Notes: generated from the sequence alone by a model not told the origin. A DNA stretch of 32,476 nucleotides from JANXPZ01 sp034678345 (GCA_034678345.1 JAXDBZ010000037.1:1-32476); one strand, 5' to 3'. Shown: positions 1 through 9,458, numbered from the stretch's first letter. Numbers and translations are program-made.

Positions 1-207
1 GGCGGCGGCGGCGCAGGCCAACGCCGCGACGCCGGCCGGCGCGGTGCCGCGCCCGGCCAGGCGCTTCCGCTCGCGTGCCAGCACGGCGCGCGCGGACTCG
101 ACCACCAGCAGGCGGGGCACACGCTCCCGCAGGGCGGCCAGCTCCGGGTGCTGCAGGAGGGTCTCGACCGCCGGGATGGCACTCAGACGCCGGGGATGGG
201 AGGGCAC
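1..207 (-). CDS. selA: L-seryl-tRNA(Sec) selenium transferase, N-terminal fragment
   Basis: SelA is a PLP enzyme that converts seryl-tRNA(Sec) to selenocysteinyl-tRNA(Sec). Only the first 69 codons are in the window; the gene continues past base 1 (family length is about 460 residues). The frame begins GTG at 207 and is bounded by an in-frame TAG at 217-219, so no longer start exists. The translation shows the SelA N-terminal pattern: LSAIPAVETLLQHPEL, then an arginine-rich helix and LVVESARAVLARER, matching the family's 'lpavd.lL.hp.l..l....gr..v..a.R..l...R' signature. No PLP-lysine region is present to confirm. It lies on the same strand as the Tad operon, 168 bases after the small membrane ORF, so it probably starts a separate unit. 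It implies selenoprotein synthesis in this organism. The call rests on a short N-terminus. Confidence 0.8.
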   Translation of the reverse strand, partial: MPSHPRRLSAIPAVETLLQHPELAALRERVPRLLVVESARAVLARERKRLAGRGTAPAGVAALACAAAA

Positions 208-248
208 GGGACCACTCTAGCCCGCGGGCACGGGCAGCGCCAAACACG

Positions 249-284
249 CGGCCCGCGGGCCGGCGCAGACGGCCCGCGGGCCGG
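249..284. repeat. Tandem 15-bp GC palindromes
   Basis: The 15-base sequence CGGCCCGCGGGCCGG occurs at 249-263 and again at 270-284, separated by 6 bases. Each copy contains the 12-base perfect palindrome GGCCCGCGGGCC. It lies between the small membrane ORF and selA. It could form one or two very stable hairpins acting as a terminator or RNA-stability element, but no T tract follows on either strand. Confidence 0.5.
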
Positions 285-375
285 AGGGCACGCGGGTGGA
301 CGCGGGACGGGGATCCTCCCCGCCCGGGAGTGCGCCCGGCGGTCGCGGGCGCGGGGGACCCACGGGATCAGCGGG

Positions 376-474
376 TCAGTGGTTCCGCTTCTTCTGGTTC
401 GACTGGCGGCGGGCCCACCACAGCAGGCCGAGGACGACGGCCACCACGACGGCGATGATCAGACCGGTGCTCAT
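376..474 (-). CDS. 32-residue single-pass membrane microprotein after tadC
   Basis: This short frame runs ATG (472-474) to TGA (376-378). It encodes 32 residues: a short polar start (MSTG), a hydrophobic run of about 16 residues (LIIAVVVAVVLGLLWW), and a strongly basic tail (ARRQSNQKKRNH). That layout is a signal-anchor or single transmembrane helix with a positive cytoplasmic end. A strong Shine-Dalgarno run (AAGGAGGGGGG, minus strand) lies just upstream of the ATG, which argues for real translation. It begins 44 bases after the tadC stop, with a small hairpin (494-509) between. I do not recognise a family. Its place at the end of the Tad operon suggests a small accessory of the pilus or its membrane platform, but that is inference. 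Confidence 0.6.
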   Translation of the reverse strand: MSTGLIIAVVVAVVLGLLWWARRQSNQKKRNH

Positions 475-493
475 TCAGTCACCCCCCTCCTTA

Positions 494-509
494 GGAGCGA
501 TTCGGCTCC
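494..509 (-). other. Small hairpin between tadC and the microprotein
   Basis: GGAGC (494-498) and GCTCC (505-509) form a 5-bp stem with a 6-base loop in the 44-base gap after tadC. The Shine-Dalgarno run of the microprotein follows at once. It may modulate coupling between the two genes. The stem is short, so this is tentative. Confidence 0.35.
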
Positions 510-518
510 GGGATCGCG

Positions 519-1439
519 TCAACGCGAAGACAGGGCCTTCATGAGCTGGATGCCCGAGGGCCCCAGCAGGATCACGAGCAGCGCCGGGAAGATCAACAGC
601 ACCAGCGGGAACGCCAGCTTCACGCTGGCCTGCCGGGCGAGCTGCTCGGCCCGCTGCCGCCGCCGCGTCCGCATGGACTCCGCGTGCGTGCGCAGGGCGT
701 CGGCGACGCTGGTACCGAGCCGGTCGGTCTGGATGAGCATGGCGACCAGCGAGTACACATCGTCCACGCCGGTGCGCTGCGCCAGATTCCGGAGCGCATC
801 CGTGCGCGAGATACCCGTCTGCATCTCCCGGGTCACGAGGGACAGCTCCTCCGACAGCCGCGGGCTGGCCAGCCGCATCTCGGTCGCCACCCGCTGCAGC
901 GCCGCCCCCATCCCCAGACCCGCCTCGACGCAGACTACCATCAGATCCAGCGAGTCGGGAAGCGAATAGAGGATCTCGTCGTGCCGCTGGTGCTGCCGCA
1001 GGGCGACGTAGAGGGTCGGCAGGTAGAAGCCCAGCACCGCCAGCACCACGGTGACCAGGAAGACGTTGCCCAGCGGGCGCCCGGCGGCGAGGCCGATCGA
1101 GAGCCCGAGGAAGGGCAGCAGCACGGTCAGGATCAACTTGCTGCCGAGGAGCACGAGCACCGCGTCGCCCCGGCGGTAGCCGGCGCGGACCAGGCCGCTG
1201 CGCAGCGCGTCGCGGCCCTCGCGGGCGGGAAGGAAGCCGCCCAGCAGCGCGACCAGCCGCAGCAGCGCCGGGGGTCGCTCCCCGTAGCTGACGGTGGCCT
1301 CGCTCGAGTGCAGGGCGCGCAGATGGCGCAGGCGGACGGCGACGGGGTTGCGCTCCGCCTCGAGCCGCAGGGACAGGGCGTAGGCGGCGGCGGCGACCGC
1401 CGCGAAGACGAGCAGGCTGGTGATCAGGAGTAGGCTCAT
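519..1439 (-). CDS. tadC: Tad pilus inner-membrane platform protein TadC (T2SS F family)
   Basis: This 306-residue protein is the second platform component of the Tad/Flp pilus machine. It works with TadB and the CpaF ATPase in the inner membrane to extrude the pilus. Hydrophobic segments are seen at about residues 3-24, 100-120, 127-148 and 275-297. Between the second and last pairs lies a soluble T2SSF domain with the typical pattern LPDSLDLMVVCVEAGLGM, followed by REMQTG, DDVYSLVAMLIQTDRLGTSVADALR and RRRQRAEQLARQA, all characteristic of TadC/GspF folds. Length is normal for the family. It starts with ATG three bases after the tadB stop, so the two are co-translated. Confidence 0.93.
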   Translation of the reverse strand: MSLLLITSLLVFAAVAAAAYALSLRLEAERNPVAVRLRHLRALHSSEATVSYGERPPALLRLVALLGGFLPAREGRDALRSGLVRAGYRRGDAVLVLLGSKLILTVLLPFLGLSIGLAAGRPLGNVFLVTVVLAVLGFYLPTLYVALRQHQRHDEILYSLPDSLDLMVVCVEAGLGMGAALQRVATEMRLASPRLSEELSLVTREMQTGISRTDALRNLAQRTGVDDVYSLVAMLIQTDRLGTSVADALRTHAESMRTRRRQRAEQLARQASVKLAFPLVLLIFPALLVILLGPSGIQLMKALSSR

Positions 1440-1442
1440 GGC

Positions 1443-2392
1443 TCAGACCTTGATCTTCACGATCTGACGGATGACGAGCATGCCCAGGATCTGCATGCAG
1501 CCGGCCCCCACCAGGGCGACGCGGCCGGAGTGGCTCTCGAGCATGGGCCGGAAGTAGTCCGGCGCCGTGGTGAGCATGAAGAGCGCCATGAACAGCGGCA
1601 GGATGCCCAGGATCATCCCGGTGAGGCGCCCCTGCGCGGTGAAGGTCTGGATGTCGCCGAGCACGCGGAACCGGTCCCGCAGCAGCACCGAGGTCCCGTG
1701 CAGGATCTCGGCGAGGTTGCCGCCGGTGTCGCGTTGCAGCAGCACGGCGGTGACGAAGAAGCGCAAATCGAGGGAGTCCACGCGGCGGGTCAGGTTGACC
1801 ATCGCCTCGCGGAAGTCGATGCCCAGCGACTGCTCCTCGACCGCCACCGCGAACTCGCCGCGCACCGGGTCGGGCGACTCCTCGGACACGATCTGCATCG
1901 CCGCCGAGAACGACAGCCCCGCCCGCAGCGCGCTCACCAGCAGGTCGAGCGCGTCCGGGAACTCCCGGGCGAAGGCCTTCATGCGGACGTGCTTGCGGTA
2001 GGACACGTAGCCCCACGGGATGGGGCCCATCACCAGCATGAGCAGCAGGGCCGGCGGCACGCGGTGGAAGAGCACGATGCCCAGCGTGTAGCCGCCGATC
2101 AGGCAGACCGCGGTGAGCAGCACCAGCACGCCGGGCCGCATCTTCATGCCGGCCTGGTAGAGCAGCAGCTCCACCCGTTCGCCCAGGTTCACCGCCCGGA
2201 GCACGCGGTCGAACCAGGGGATCGAGCTGTAGCGGACGTCCCGCTCGACCCCGACGTCGGCCGCCTCGCCCCTCATGCCGAAGCGCCGCAGCCGGGCCCC
2301 GAGCTGCCGGGCGGCCGCGCCCTCGCGGCCGAGCACGACGCTCACCACCGCGGAGACCACCGCCAGGAAGACGAGGGCGCTGACGAGGGCGA

Positions 2393-2396
<4 letters not shown>
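1443..2396 (-). CDS. tadB: Tad pilus inner-membrane platform protein TadB (T2SS F family)
   Basis: This 317-residue platform protein pairs with TadC. It has an N-terminal hydrophobic helix (about 2-22), a polar stretch with VELLLYQAGMKMRPG (about 75-89), two membrane helices (about 90-130), then the T2SSF domain. That domain includes REFPDALDLLVSALRAGLSF (about 144-163), VSEESPDPVRGEF, and FFVTAVLLQRDTGGNLAEIL (about 213-232). Two C-terminal helices follow (about 258-277 and 292-309). The ATG at 2394-2396 overlaps the TGA of cpaF by four bases (ATGA), which fixes the start and implies translational coupling. The same frame stays open far upstream without coding meaning; that part is the shadow of cpaF. 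Confidence 0.93.
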
Positions 2397-3769
<1,373 letters not shown>

Positions 3770-3775
3770 GGCTCC

Positions 3776-4978
3776 CTACCCCCTTCCGAACAGGCGCAGC
3801 CGTCCTGGACGCCGCTGCGGAACGGTCTCGGGCAGGCCGTCGGCGGTCTCCCCCGGGACGAGCTTGTGAGCGAGTGCGACGATGTCGCGCGCCGCGTGCC
3901 CCTCGGCCTTCTCGCCGCAGAGCGGCCGGCCGAGGTTGATGGCCTCGCTGACGGCGAAGAAGTCGTTGGCGATCGAGGCGAAGACCGGCAGGCCCAGCGT
4001 CTCCTCGAGTTGGCCGGTGGTGACCGCGCCCTGGTCGCTGTAGCGGTTGACCACGACCCGCACCCGGTCCGGCACGGCCAGGAAGTTGAGCTTGTCGAAG
4101 ATCTCGAGCGAGCGGCGGGCGGCGCGGATCGAGGGCACGCTCAGCTCCGCCAGCAGGATGATCGTGCTGGTGCGGTCGAAGATCTCGAGCGAGACTTCGT
4201 TGAAGACGTGCGGGGCGTCCACCACGACGATGTCGAAGGTCTTGGCCAGGATGTCGAGGACGGGGCCGACGTGCTCGGCGGTGATGCCCTCGACCCGGTC
4301 GAGCTGCTCGGGCTGCGGCAGCACGTACACCCCGGACTCGTGCTTGGTCAGCGTGTCCTGGACGATGGCCGACTCCACCCGCGGGGCGGCGACGATGTCC
4401 CCCAGGGAACGCTTCGGGTCGATGCGCAGGAAGAACGCCACGTCCCCCGACTGGTAGTCGAAGTCCACCAGCGCCACCTCGCGCTGCGTCCGCTGCCGCA
4501 GGCTCACCGCCAGGTTGGTGGCGACGGTGCTGACGCCCGAGCCGCCCTTGTTGCTGAAGACGGTGAGCACGCGGCGCTGGCTCGCCCCACCCTGCTTGCG
4601 CAGCTGCAGCGCGGCGATGCGCTCGAGCGCCTGACCCAGCGCGGCGCGGTCGAGCGGCCACTTGATGATGTCGCTGGCACCGGCGCGCATGGCCCGCAGC
4701 AGCAGGTCCTGGTCGTAGGCCTCGCCGGTGAAGAGGATGGCGGTGTCGGGGCTGTCGAGCCGGAACTCGGCGGCCGCGCCGAGCGCGTCCTCGATCGGCT
4801 CCGCCAGCTCCAGCACGAGCACGGCGGGGCGCACCTGGTGGGCCAGCGCCAGGCCCGAACGGAGGTCGCCGCGCTCGCCGGCGATCTGCACGCCGGGCAC
4901 GGCCTCGAGCGCCTGCCGCAGCTGCTGGCGCCGGGTCGGACTGCGATCCACCAGCACCAGCGAAAGCACCTGGGTCAT
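3776..4978 (-). CDS. cpaE: CpaE/TadZ-type pilus localisation ATPase with degenerate receiver
   Basis: CpaE/TadZ places the Tad machine in the cell. Residues 1 to about 124 form a response-regulator-like domain (VLVDRSPTRRQQLRQAL ... AILFTGEAYDQ ... GASDIIKWPLD). The usual phosphoacceptor Asp is replaced: the strand reads PAVLVLELAE, with Glu57 at the site, so phosphorylation is unlikely. Residues about 135-380 are a ParA/MinD-like ATPase with deviant Walker A FSNKGGSGVSTVATN (141-155; signature Lys144), ALVDFDYQSGDV (169-180), and IVVVDAPHVFNEVS. A ribosome-binding site (GGGAGA) sits about 6 bases before the ATG. The 400-residue length is usual. It follows the TadG-like gene by 19 bases. Confidence 0.92.
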   Translation of the reverse strand: MTQVLSLVLVDRSPTRRQQLRQALEAVPGVQIAGERGDLRSGLALAHQVRPAVLVLELAEPIEDALGAAAEFRLDSPDTAILFTGEAYDQDLLLRAMRAGASDIIKWPLDRAALGQALERIAALQLRKQGGASQRRVLTVFSNKGGSGVSTVATNLAVSLRQRTQREVALVDFDYQSGDVAFFLRIDPKRSLGDIVAAPRVESAIVQDTLTKHESGVYVLPQPEQLDRVEGITAEHVGPVLDILAKTFDIVVVDAPHVFNEVSLEIFDRTSTIILLAELSVPSIRAARRSLEIFDKLNFLAVPDRVRVVVNRYSDQGAVTTGQLEETLGLPVFASIANDFFAVSEAINLGRPLCGEKAEGHAARDIVALAHKLVPGETADGLPETVPQRRPGRLRLFGRG

Positions 4979-4997
4979 ACGGGTCTCCCTGACGCCG

Positions 4998-6053
4998 TCA
5001 CTTCACGAGCCGGACGGTAGCGACCGTTCCTTCGCCGCCGGTACCCTCGCCCGGCACCGTGTATTCGATGTACTCGCCGTAGAACGCCTTCTGCCCCGGG
5101 CTGTAGCGCCGCTTGAGGAAGAAGGCCGCGTAGCCGTTGACCTGCGCCCAGCAGTTGTTGCCGGTGCAACCCGCCGGCACGAACTCCACCAGCGGCACGA
5201 TCACGACCCGCGAGTCGTTGCCGCCCGCCGCCTTGTACACCGGATAGGTGTTCGTCTGGCTGGCCGGGTACTGGGTGCGGATGTCGCCGTAGTCGTCAAA
5301 CAGCGCGTCGATGGCCTGTCCCACCGGTCCCGACGACACGCCGGTCTGCACCCGGATGCGGCGGCCGACGTCCACGCAGCAGCCGAAGCCGTGCTGGATC
5401 ATGCAGCGCAACAGGGCACCGCCGGCACTCGACACGCCCGCGCACGGGCCCAGTTCGCAGGGCGGGTTCAGGGGCGGGTCCATCTGCGAGAAGTCCAGGT
5501 GCTGGTAGTTGCCCGCCGCGAAGCCCTGCATCAGCGGGTACTCCTGCCCCACGACGTAGTCGAACGGCATGGTGTCCACGGCCACGCCCAGCGGCCGCAG
5601 GCCGAAGACGCAGTTCGGCCGCGTCACCTCGGCGGTCGCGGTGGCGGTGGCGTCGAGCGAGTGCACCCCGGCCACGTGCGCGAGGTGGGTGACGATCGCC
5701 GTCGGACCGGTGCGGCTCACGTCCACCTGGCAGCGATCGGGCTGGGGAAAGCTGACGACCGCGTCCAGCACCGGCTGCGGGTCGCGGATGAAGGCCCGAT
5801 TGCTGGCGGCGGCGGCCTGCGCCGCCGGCACCGCCCGCGCCTGGTCGATGAGGCCGGTGGAGTAGACGACCTGCCCGGCGCCGGCCAGCGCGCCGGCGTC
5901 GGCGGCGTTCTGCAGCTGGGTGCGGGTGGCCATGAGCTTCGCTCCGTCCACGCCCAGCGCGACGAAGGCGACCATGACCAGCATGAACAGGGCGACCCAG
6001 ATGAGGATCGAGCCGCGCTCGCTCGGGCGGGAGTGCCGGGGCGCATTTCGCAT
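4998..6053 (-). CDS. tadG: TadG-like pseudopilin/adhesin-type pilus assembly protein
   Basis: This 351-residue protein has the TadE/TadG N-terminus: RPSERGSILIWVALFMLVMVAFVALGVDGAKLMATRTQLQNAADAGALAGA (about 9-59). It combines a short basic lead, one hydrophobic helix (about 16-37) and the QNAADAGALAGA motif typical of TadG 'Flp pilus assembly' proteins. The remaining 290 residues should be exported. They carry about ten cysteines (for example PPCELGPC, FGCC, AGCTGNNC), suggesting a disulfide-stabilised extracellular domain. It lacks an obvious von Willebrand type A domain found in longer TadG proteins. A tip-adhesin or minor-pilin role is inferred. It starts 7 bases after the secretin stop. 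Confidence 0.85.
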   Translation of the reverse strand: MRNAPRHSRPSERGSILIWVALFMLVMVAFVALGVDGAKLMATRTQLQNAADAGALAGAGQVVYSTGLIDQARAVPAAQAAAASNRAFIRDPQPVLDAVVSFPQPDRCQVDVSRTGPTAIVTHLAHVAGVHSLDATATATAEVTRPNCVFGLRPLGVAVDTMPFDYVVGQEYPLMQGFAAGNYQHLDFSQMDPPLNPPCELGPCAGVSSAGGALLRCMIQHGFGCCVDVGRRIRVQTGVSSGPVGQAIDALFDDYGDIRTQYPASQTNTYPVYKAAGGNDSRVVIVPLVEFVPAGCTGNNCWAQVNGYAAFFLKRRYSPGQKAFYGEYIEYTVPGEGTGGEGTVATVRLVK

Positions 6054-6060
6054 GTCGTGC

Positions 6061-7188
6061 CTACCTCTTCTCCGGCCGGTCCGTCGGCAGGGACGGCAGG
6101 TCCTTCGTCGGCGTCACGATCTCGGGCGACACGATCACCATGAGCTCGCGGTCCTGCGTCTCGGTGACCGTGGACTTGAACAGCAGCCCGAGGAGCGGGA
6201 TGTCGCCGAGCACCGGGACCTTCCGCACCGTCCTGGACTTGTCCTGCTGCTTGAGGCCGCCGATGATCAGGTGCTCGCCGCTGCGGACGTCCACCGAGGT
6301 GGAGGTCTTGCGGCTGTTGATCACGGGGATGCTGAACCCCGACAGCTCGATCGGGGTGGTCCAGTCGAGCGCGCTCACCTCGGGCGCGACCTTGAGGGCG
6401 ATCGTGCGATCGTCCAGCACCGTGGGCGTGAAGTCCACGCGGATGCCGTACTCCTTCCACTCGATGGTCACGCTGCCGCTGCCGATGAGCGTGGCGCCCG
6501 ACATGGCGGTCGTGGCCGAGGTGCTCTGCGCCACCGGCACCGGGAACTCGCCACCGGCGAGGAAGCTGGCCTTCTCGCCGCTGCGCGCCACCAGCGTGGG
6601 ATTGGCCAGGGTACGGATCGAGCCGTTCTGCTCGAGCGCCTGCCAGGCCGCCTGCAGCGAGAGCCGCCCGTTGTTCTTCTCGTAGGTCAGGATGCCGTCC
6701 GTGTTGGGCCCCACGGTGAGCGGGATGGACGGATTCTGCACCTTCGTGGTGAAGAGCCCGCCCTCCAGCGAGCCGTCGAGCCAGCGGGTGGCGTTGCTGC
6801 CGGCGCCGATGATGTCGAGGCCGAGCTGCTTCTTGGCCTGATCGTTCACCTCCGCCACGATGACGTGCAGCAGCACCTGCTGGCGGTTGCCGGGGGCGTA
6901 GACCTCCACCTCGATGGTCGTGTAGCGACCGTTCTCGTTGAAGATGATGAGGTTGGTCGAACCGGGGGACTTCGCGGTCACCACCACGGTGCGCTCCGAG
7001 CCCACCGCCGCGTCGGCGATGTTGGGCTCGGCGATGGCCACCGTGCGGATCTCGCCGTCCGAAGGGACCACCGCCGCGTGCCCGACCGCGACCCGGATGG
7101 TCTCCGCGGCCGCCGGGGCCACGAGGGCCAGCGCCACGCCGGCCAGCACGGTGAGACCGACCGCAACCCTGAGCTTGAACGACGACAT
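6061..7188 (-). CDS. cpaC: Tad pilus outer-membrane secretin CpaC/RcpA
   Basis: This is the outer-membrane channel through which the Flp pilus leaves the cell. The ATG at 7188 gives 375 residues and is preferred over an ATG at 7215: GAGGAAG sits 8 bases before it, and the protein then begins with a clean signal peptide (MSSFKLRVAVGLTVLAGVAL, ending near APAAAE). Residues about 30-100 are the BON/pilus-associated domain (VRTVAIAEPNIADAAV-like: EIRTVAIAEPNIADAAVGSE; GSTNLIIFNENGRYTTIEVEV). Residues about 190-370 are the secretin core, with LANPTLVARSGEKASFLAGGEFPVPV, VDVRSGEHLIIGGL and the signature VPVLGDIPLLGLLF. The family is usually longer, so this is a compact member. No separate pilotin is seen. 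Confidence 0.93.
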   Translation of the reverse strand: MSSFKLRVAVGLTVLAGVALALVAPAAAETIRVAVGHAAVVPSDGEIRTVAIAEPNIADAAVGSERTVVVTAKSPGSTNLIIFNENGRYTTIEVEVYAPGNRQQVLLHVIVAEVNDQAKKQLGLDIIGAGSNATRWLDGSLEGGLFTTKVQNPSIPLTVGPNTDGILTYEKNNGRLSLQAAWQALEQNGSIRTLANPTLVARSGEKASFLAGGEFPVPVAQSTSATTAMSGATLIGSGSVTIEWKEYGIRVDFTPTVLDDRTIALKVAPEVSALDWTTPIELSGFSIPVINSRKTSTSVDVRSGEHLIIGGLKQQDKSRTVRKVPVLGDIPLLGLLFKSTVTETQDRELMVIVSPEIVTPTKDLPSLPTDRPEKR

Positions 7189-7230
7189 CGGATCTTCCTC
7201 CCTGTTCGTGTTCACGGCATCCTTGCAGCG

Positions 7231-8100
7231 CTAAGGGGTCGGTACCGTGTCCTTCACCGCCGGGGTCTCGGACAGCTGTGCCTTGCGGATGATGCGGACC
7301 TTCGGCTCTTCCTTCTTGGTCGTGGCCCGGGTCGGCTCCGCCTTCGGAGCGGCCTTGGTCACCCGCCTGGCCGCGGGCGGGGCGGGGGTGGCGCCCAGCA
7401 TCTGCCGGGTCGAGTAGGACGTGGTCTTCACCGTGTCCTGGTCCTCCGGATTGCGCAGCGCCAGCGAGATCTCCCCCTCGTGCATGGCGAGCGCGATCTG
7501 CTCGGCCCCCTTGGGGTCCACGAGCAGGGTCACGGCCTGCACCGAGATCGGCTTGTTGCTCTCCTGCTCGGTCTTCTGCCCGGCGGCGAGCACCTCGATG
7601 TTCTGGAGGATCGTTCGGGTCACGGCGTCGTCCCGGTCGCCACCGCGCGGCTCCACGGTCACGAGCACGTCCACGCGGTCGCCCGGCAGGACGAACCCGG
7701 ACACGCCGGAGACCTGGTTCACCTCGATGCTGGCGGCGCGCATCGCGGGCCGCACCAGCATCGAGAGGCCACCGCCGCGCGAGGAGAGCTTGGTCGCGGT
7801 CACCGCCTCGCGGGCGCCGAGGAACACCTTGGTCGTCTGCCCGACGACGGAATCCTCGCTCGAGAAGGCACCCGCGGGCACGGCGTCCTTGGGATAGCGA
7901 ACGACGTGGAGCATCTCGGGCTCGAGCTTCACGCCGTAGGTGAGGTCGGCGGTCGCCACCACGACCGGCTGGGCGCCCCGGCCGGCCTGTCCAGCGGACT
8001 GGCGGGCCGCCGCCGTGATGCTGAAGTAGGCTGCGATCGCGGCCGCTGCGCCCAGCAGGACCGCCAGCCCCATGAACGCCTGTCCCTTGTTCGCCGCCAC
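7231..8100 (-). CDS. cpaB: Flp pilus assembly protein CpaB (SAF domain)
   Basis: This 289-residue periplasmic protein starts with GTG at 8098-8100 after GGAGG (minus strand) with about 6 bases of spacing. A hydrophobic anchor covers about 10-30. A SAF domain follows (VVVATADLTYGVKLEPEMLHVVRYPKDAVPAGAF, about 46-80), then a ring-like domain with the CpaB signature RAASIEVNQVSGVSGFVLPGDRVDVLVTV (about 120-148) and VTLLVDPKGAEQIALAMHEGEISLALRNPED (about 190-220). The last 50 residues are Ala/Pro/Lys-rich and probably flexible. CpaB/RcpC stabilises the secretin in Tad systems. It lies 42 bases upstream of the secretin start, consistent with one transcript. Confidence 0.93.
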   Translation of the reverse strand: MAANKGQAFMGLAVLLGAAAAIAAYFSITAAARQSAGQAGRGAQPVVVATADLTYGVKLEPEMLHVVRYPKDAVPAGAFSSEDSVVGQTTKVFLGAREAVTATKLSSRGGGLSMLVRPAMRAASIEVNQVSGVSGFVLPGDRVDVLVTVEPRGGDRDDAVTRTILQNIEVLAAGQKTEQESNKPISVQAVTLLVDPKGAEQIALAMHEGEISLALRNPEDQDTVKTTSYSTRQMLGATPAPPAARRVTKAAPKAEPTRATTKKEEPKVRIIRKAQLSETPAVKDTVPTP

Positions 8101-8123
8101 GAGAGTCCCTCCTTGGGCTTGTG

Positions 8124-8549
8124 CTACTCCTGTCTCATCATGCAGGTCGCGGTGAGTGGCATCGGGTTCACCAAGTCCATCCCCACGATCCTGAAGATCC
8201 CCGGGAACGTGAAACGAAATGGCGCCGTCACCGTCACCGTGTTCATCCCGGCGCTGGCGGTGGCGCTGACATCGACGTCGGACGGTGCGAGGCCGCCGCT
8301 CTCGGCGACCTGCCTCACCCTCTCCTCGACCCGGCCGATGTCGTCTTCACTGACCGGCTCCACCATGACGACGCGCATGCGCACGCCCTCCCGGGCCGCC
8401 TGGTGCAGGACGTTCTTCGCGAGGAACGCCCGGCTCAGGTCCAGCGCGGCGAGCGTGAGCACGAGCAGGATCGGCAGCACGAGCGCGAACTCGATCAGCG
8501 CCGTACCCCGCTCCGTGGAGCGATGCTCATTCCGAGGTGGACAGGTCAT
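8124..8549 (-). CDS. tadE: TadE-family pseudopilin
   Basis: This 141-residue protein has the TadE signature near its N-terminus: STERGTALIEFALVLPILLVLTLAALDLSRAF (about 11-42). It has the prepilin-like Gly followed by a hydrophobic helix with Glu at position +5. In known systems TadE is processed by the TadV/CpaA peptidase and acts as a minor pilin needed for assembly. The C-terminal part (about 60-141) is a small, mostly beta domain with VTVTAPFRFTFPGIFRIVGM. GAGGAG lies just before the ATG. The gene sits between cpaA and cpaB, separated by 22 and 23 bases. Confidence 0.92.
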   Translation of the reverse strand: MTCPPRNEHRSTERGTALIEFALVLPILLVLTLAALDLSRAFLAKNVLHQAAREGVRMRVVMVEPVSEDDIGRVEERVRQVAESGGLAPSDVDVSATASAGMNTVTVTAPFRFTFPGIFRIVGMDLVNPMPLTATCMMRQE

Positions 8550-8571
8550 ACCGTCTCCTCTTATCGGCCGC

Positions 8572-9093
8572 TCAGCCTCTGCTCAACAGCGCGAAGATCG
8601 CGCCCGCCAGGACCGCCGGGGCGAAGGGGAAGCGCACGCCGGCCGTCTTCGGCGCCGGCGCCGACAGGCCCCACCTTCCCCAGGGCAGTACCGACAACAC
8701 GAGTGAAGCGGAATTCCGCAGTGCCTGCACCAGGATGCCCCGCCGGGCCGCCACGACCACCGCGAGGATGCCCCCCGCAATCAAGGCCGCCACCGCCGCG
8801 ACGAAACCGTCCGGATGCCCGAGCCAGGCCCCGACGGCTGCCATCAGCTTCACGTCGCCGGCGCCCGTGAACTTCATCAGCCAGCCGGGGAACAGGATGG
8901 CACCCGCCACCACCGCCCCCAGCAACGCGTTCCCCGCCCCCGGCAGACCGCCGAGGCCCAGATGGACCAGGACCCCGAGCAGCAGGGCCGGTCCGGTCAG
9001 CAGGTTCGGAATCCTCCTCGATTGCACGTCCGCCCGGGTCGCCAGGGCCACCAGGACGATGACCGGCACGGCCACCCAGAGCGGAGCGTGCAC
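8572..9093 (-). CDS. cpaA: Prepilin peptidase CpaA/TadV (A24 family)
   Basis: This 173-residue integral-membrane aspartyl protease processes Flp, TadE and TadG-like prepilins. The two catalytic aspartates are visible: Asp in ATRADVQSRRIPN (about residue 22) and Asp in the GxGD motif FTGAGDVKLMAAVG (about 75-88). Hydrophobic segments surround both. It lacks the N-terminal methylase domain of PilD-type enzymes, as expected for Tad systems. The start is GTG at 9091-9093; the sequence just before it (CCTCC) is not a Shine-Dalgarno, and only AGGA 11-14 bases upstream could serve. It lies 18 bases after flp, so coupling to flp is likely. Confidence 0.93.
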   Translation of the reverse strand: MHAPLWVAVPVIVLVALATRADVQSRRIPNLLTGPALLLGVLVHLGLGGLPGAGNALLGAVVAGAILFPGWLMKFTGAGDVKLMAAVGAWLGHPDGFVAAVAALIAGGILAVVVAARRGILVQALRNSASLVLSVLPWGRWGLSAPAPKTAGVRFPFAPAVLAGAIFALLSRG

Positions 9094-9111
9094 GAGGGAG
9101 GTGGTCCTGGC

Positions 9112-9294
9112 TTACTCGCCGCGGTTGTTCAGGTTGTCGATCGCGTCCTGGAACGCCTGCTGGATGGCGTCGTCCAGGCCGAGCGTGTAGGCGACGATGA
9201 CGCCGATGGCGGCGACGAAGGCGGCCAGCAGACCGTACTCGATCAGGTCCTCGCCTCTCTCGTCACGGACGAAGTTGCGGATGAGCTTCAACAT
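9112..9294 (-). CDS. flp: Flp-type IVb major pilin
   Basis: This 60-residue protein is the pilus subunit. It has a basic leader (MLKLIRNFVRDERG), a cleavage site after Gly14, then EDLIEYGLLAAFVAAIGVIVAYTL, carrying the Flp motif with Glu at +5 and Tyr at +6 and the single hydrophobic helix (about 17-38). A short C-terminal helix (AIQQAFQDAIDNLNN) follows. Length and layout match Flp pilins. GAGGAG lies about 10 bases before the ATG. It is the first gene of the Tad operon and the likely target of the sigma-54 promoter at 9459-9474. Confidence 0.96.
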   Translation of the reverse strand: MLKLIRNFVRDERGEDLIEYGLLAAFVAAIGVIVAYTLGLDDAIQQAFQDAIDNLNNRGE

Positions 9295-9458
9295 GGTGGT
9301 CTGTCTCCTCTTCGCTAGGAAGACCTCTGTTTCCCGGCGCCGTGCCGGAGTGGACGACCTCGCTCAGCGCTTCGTGCGATGCCGCGAGTGGCGTGTCCCG
9401 CCGCGAGGGGCTCTGCGCTCCGACTCCGGCTATGGGCACACGTTCCGACTGCGGAATC

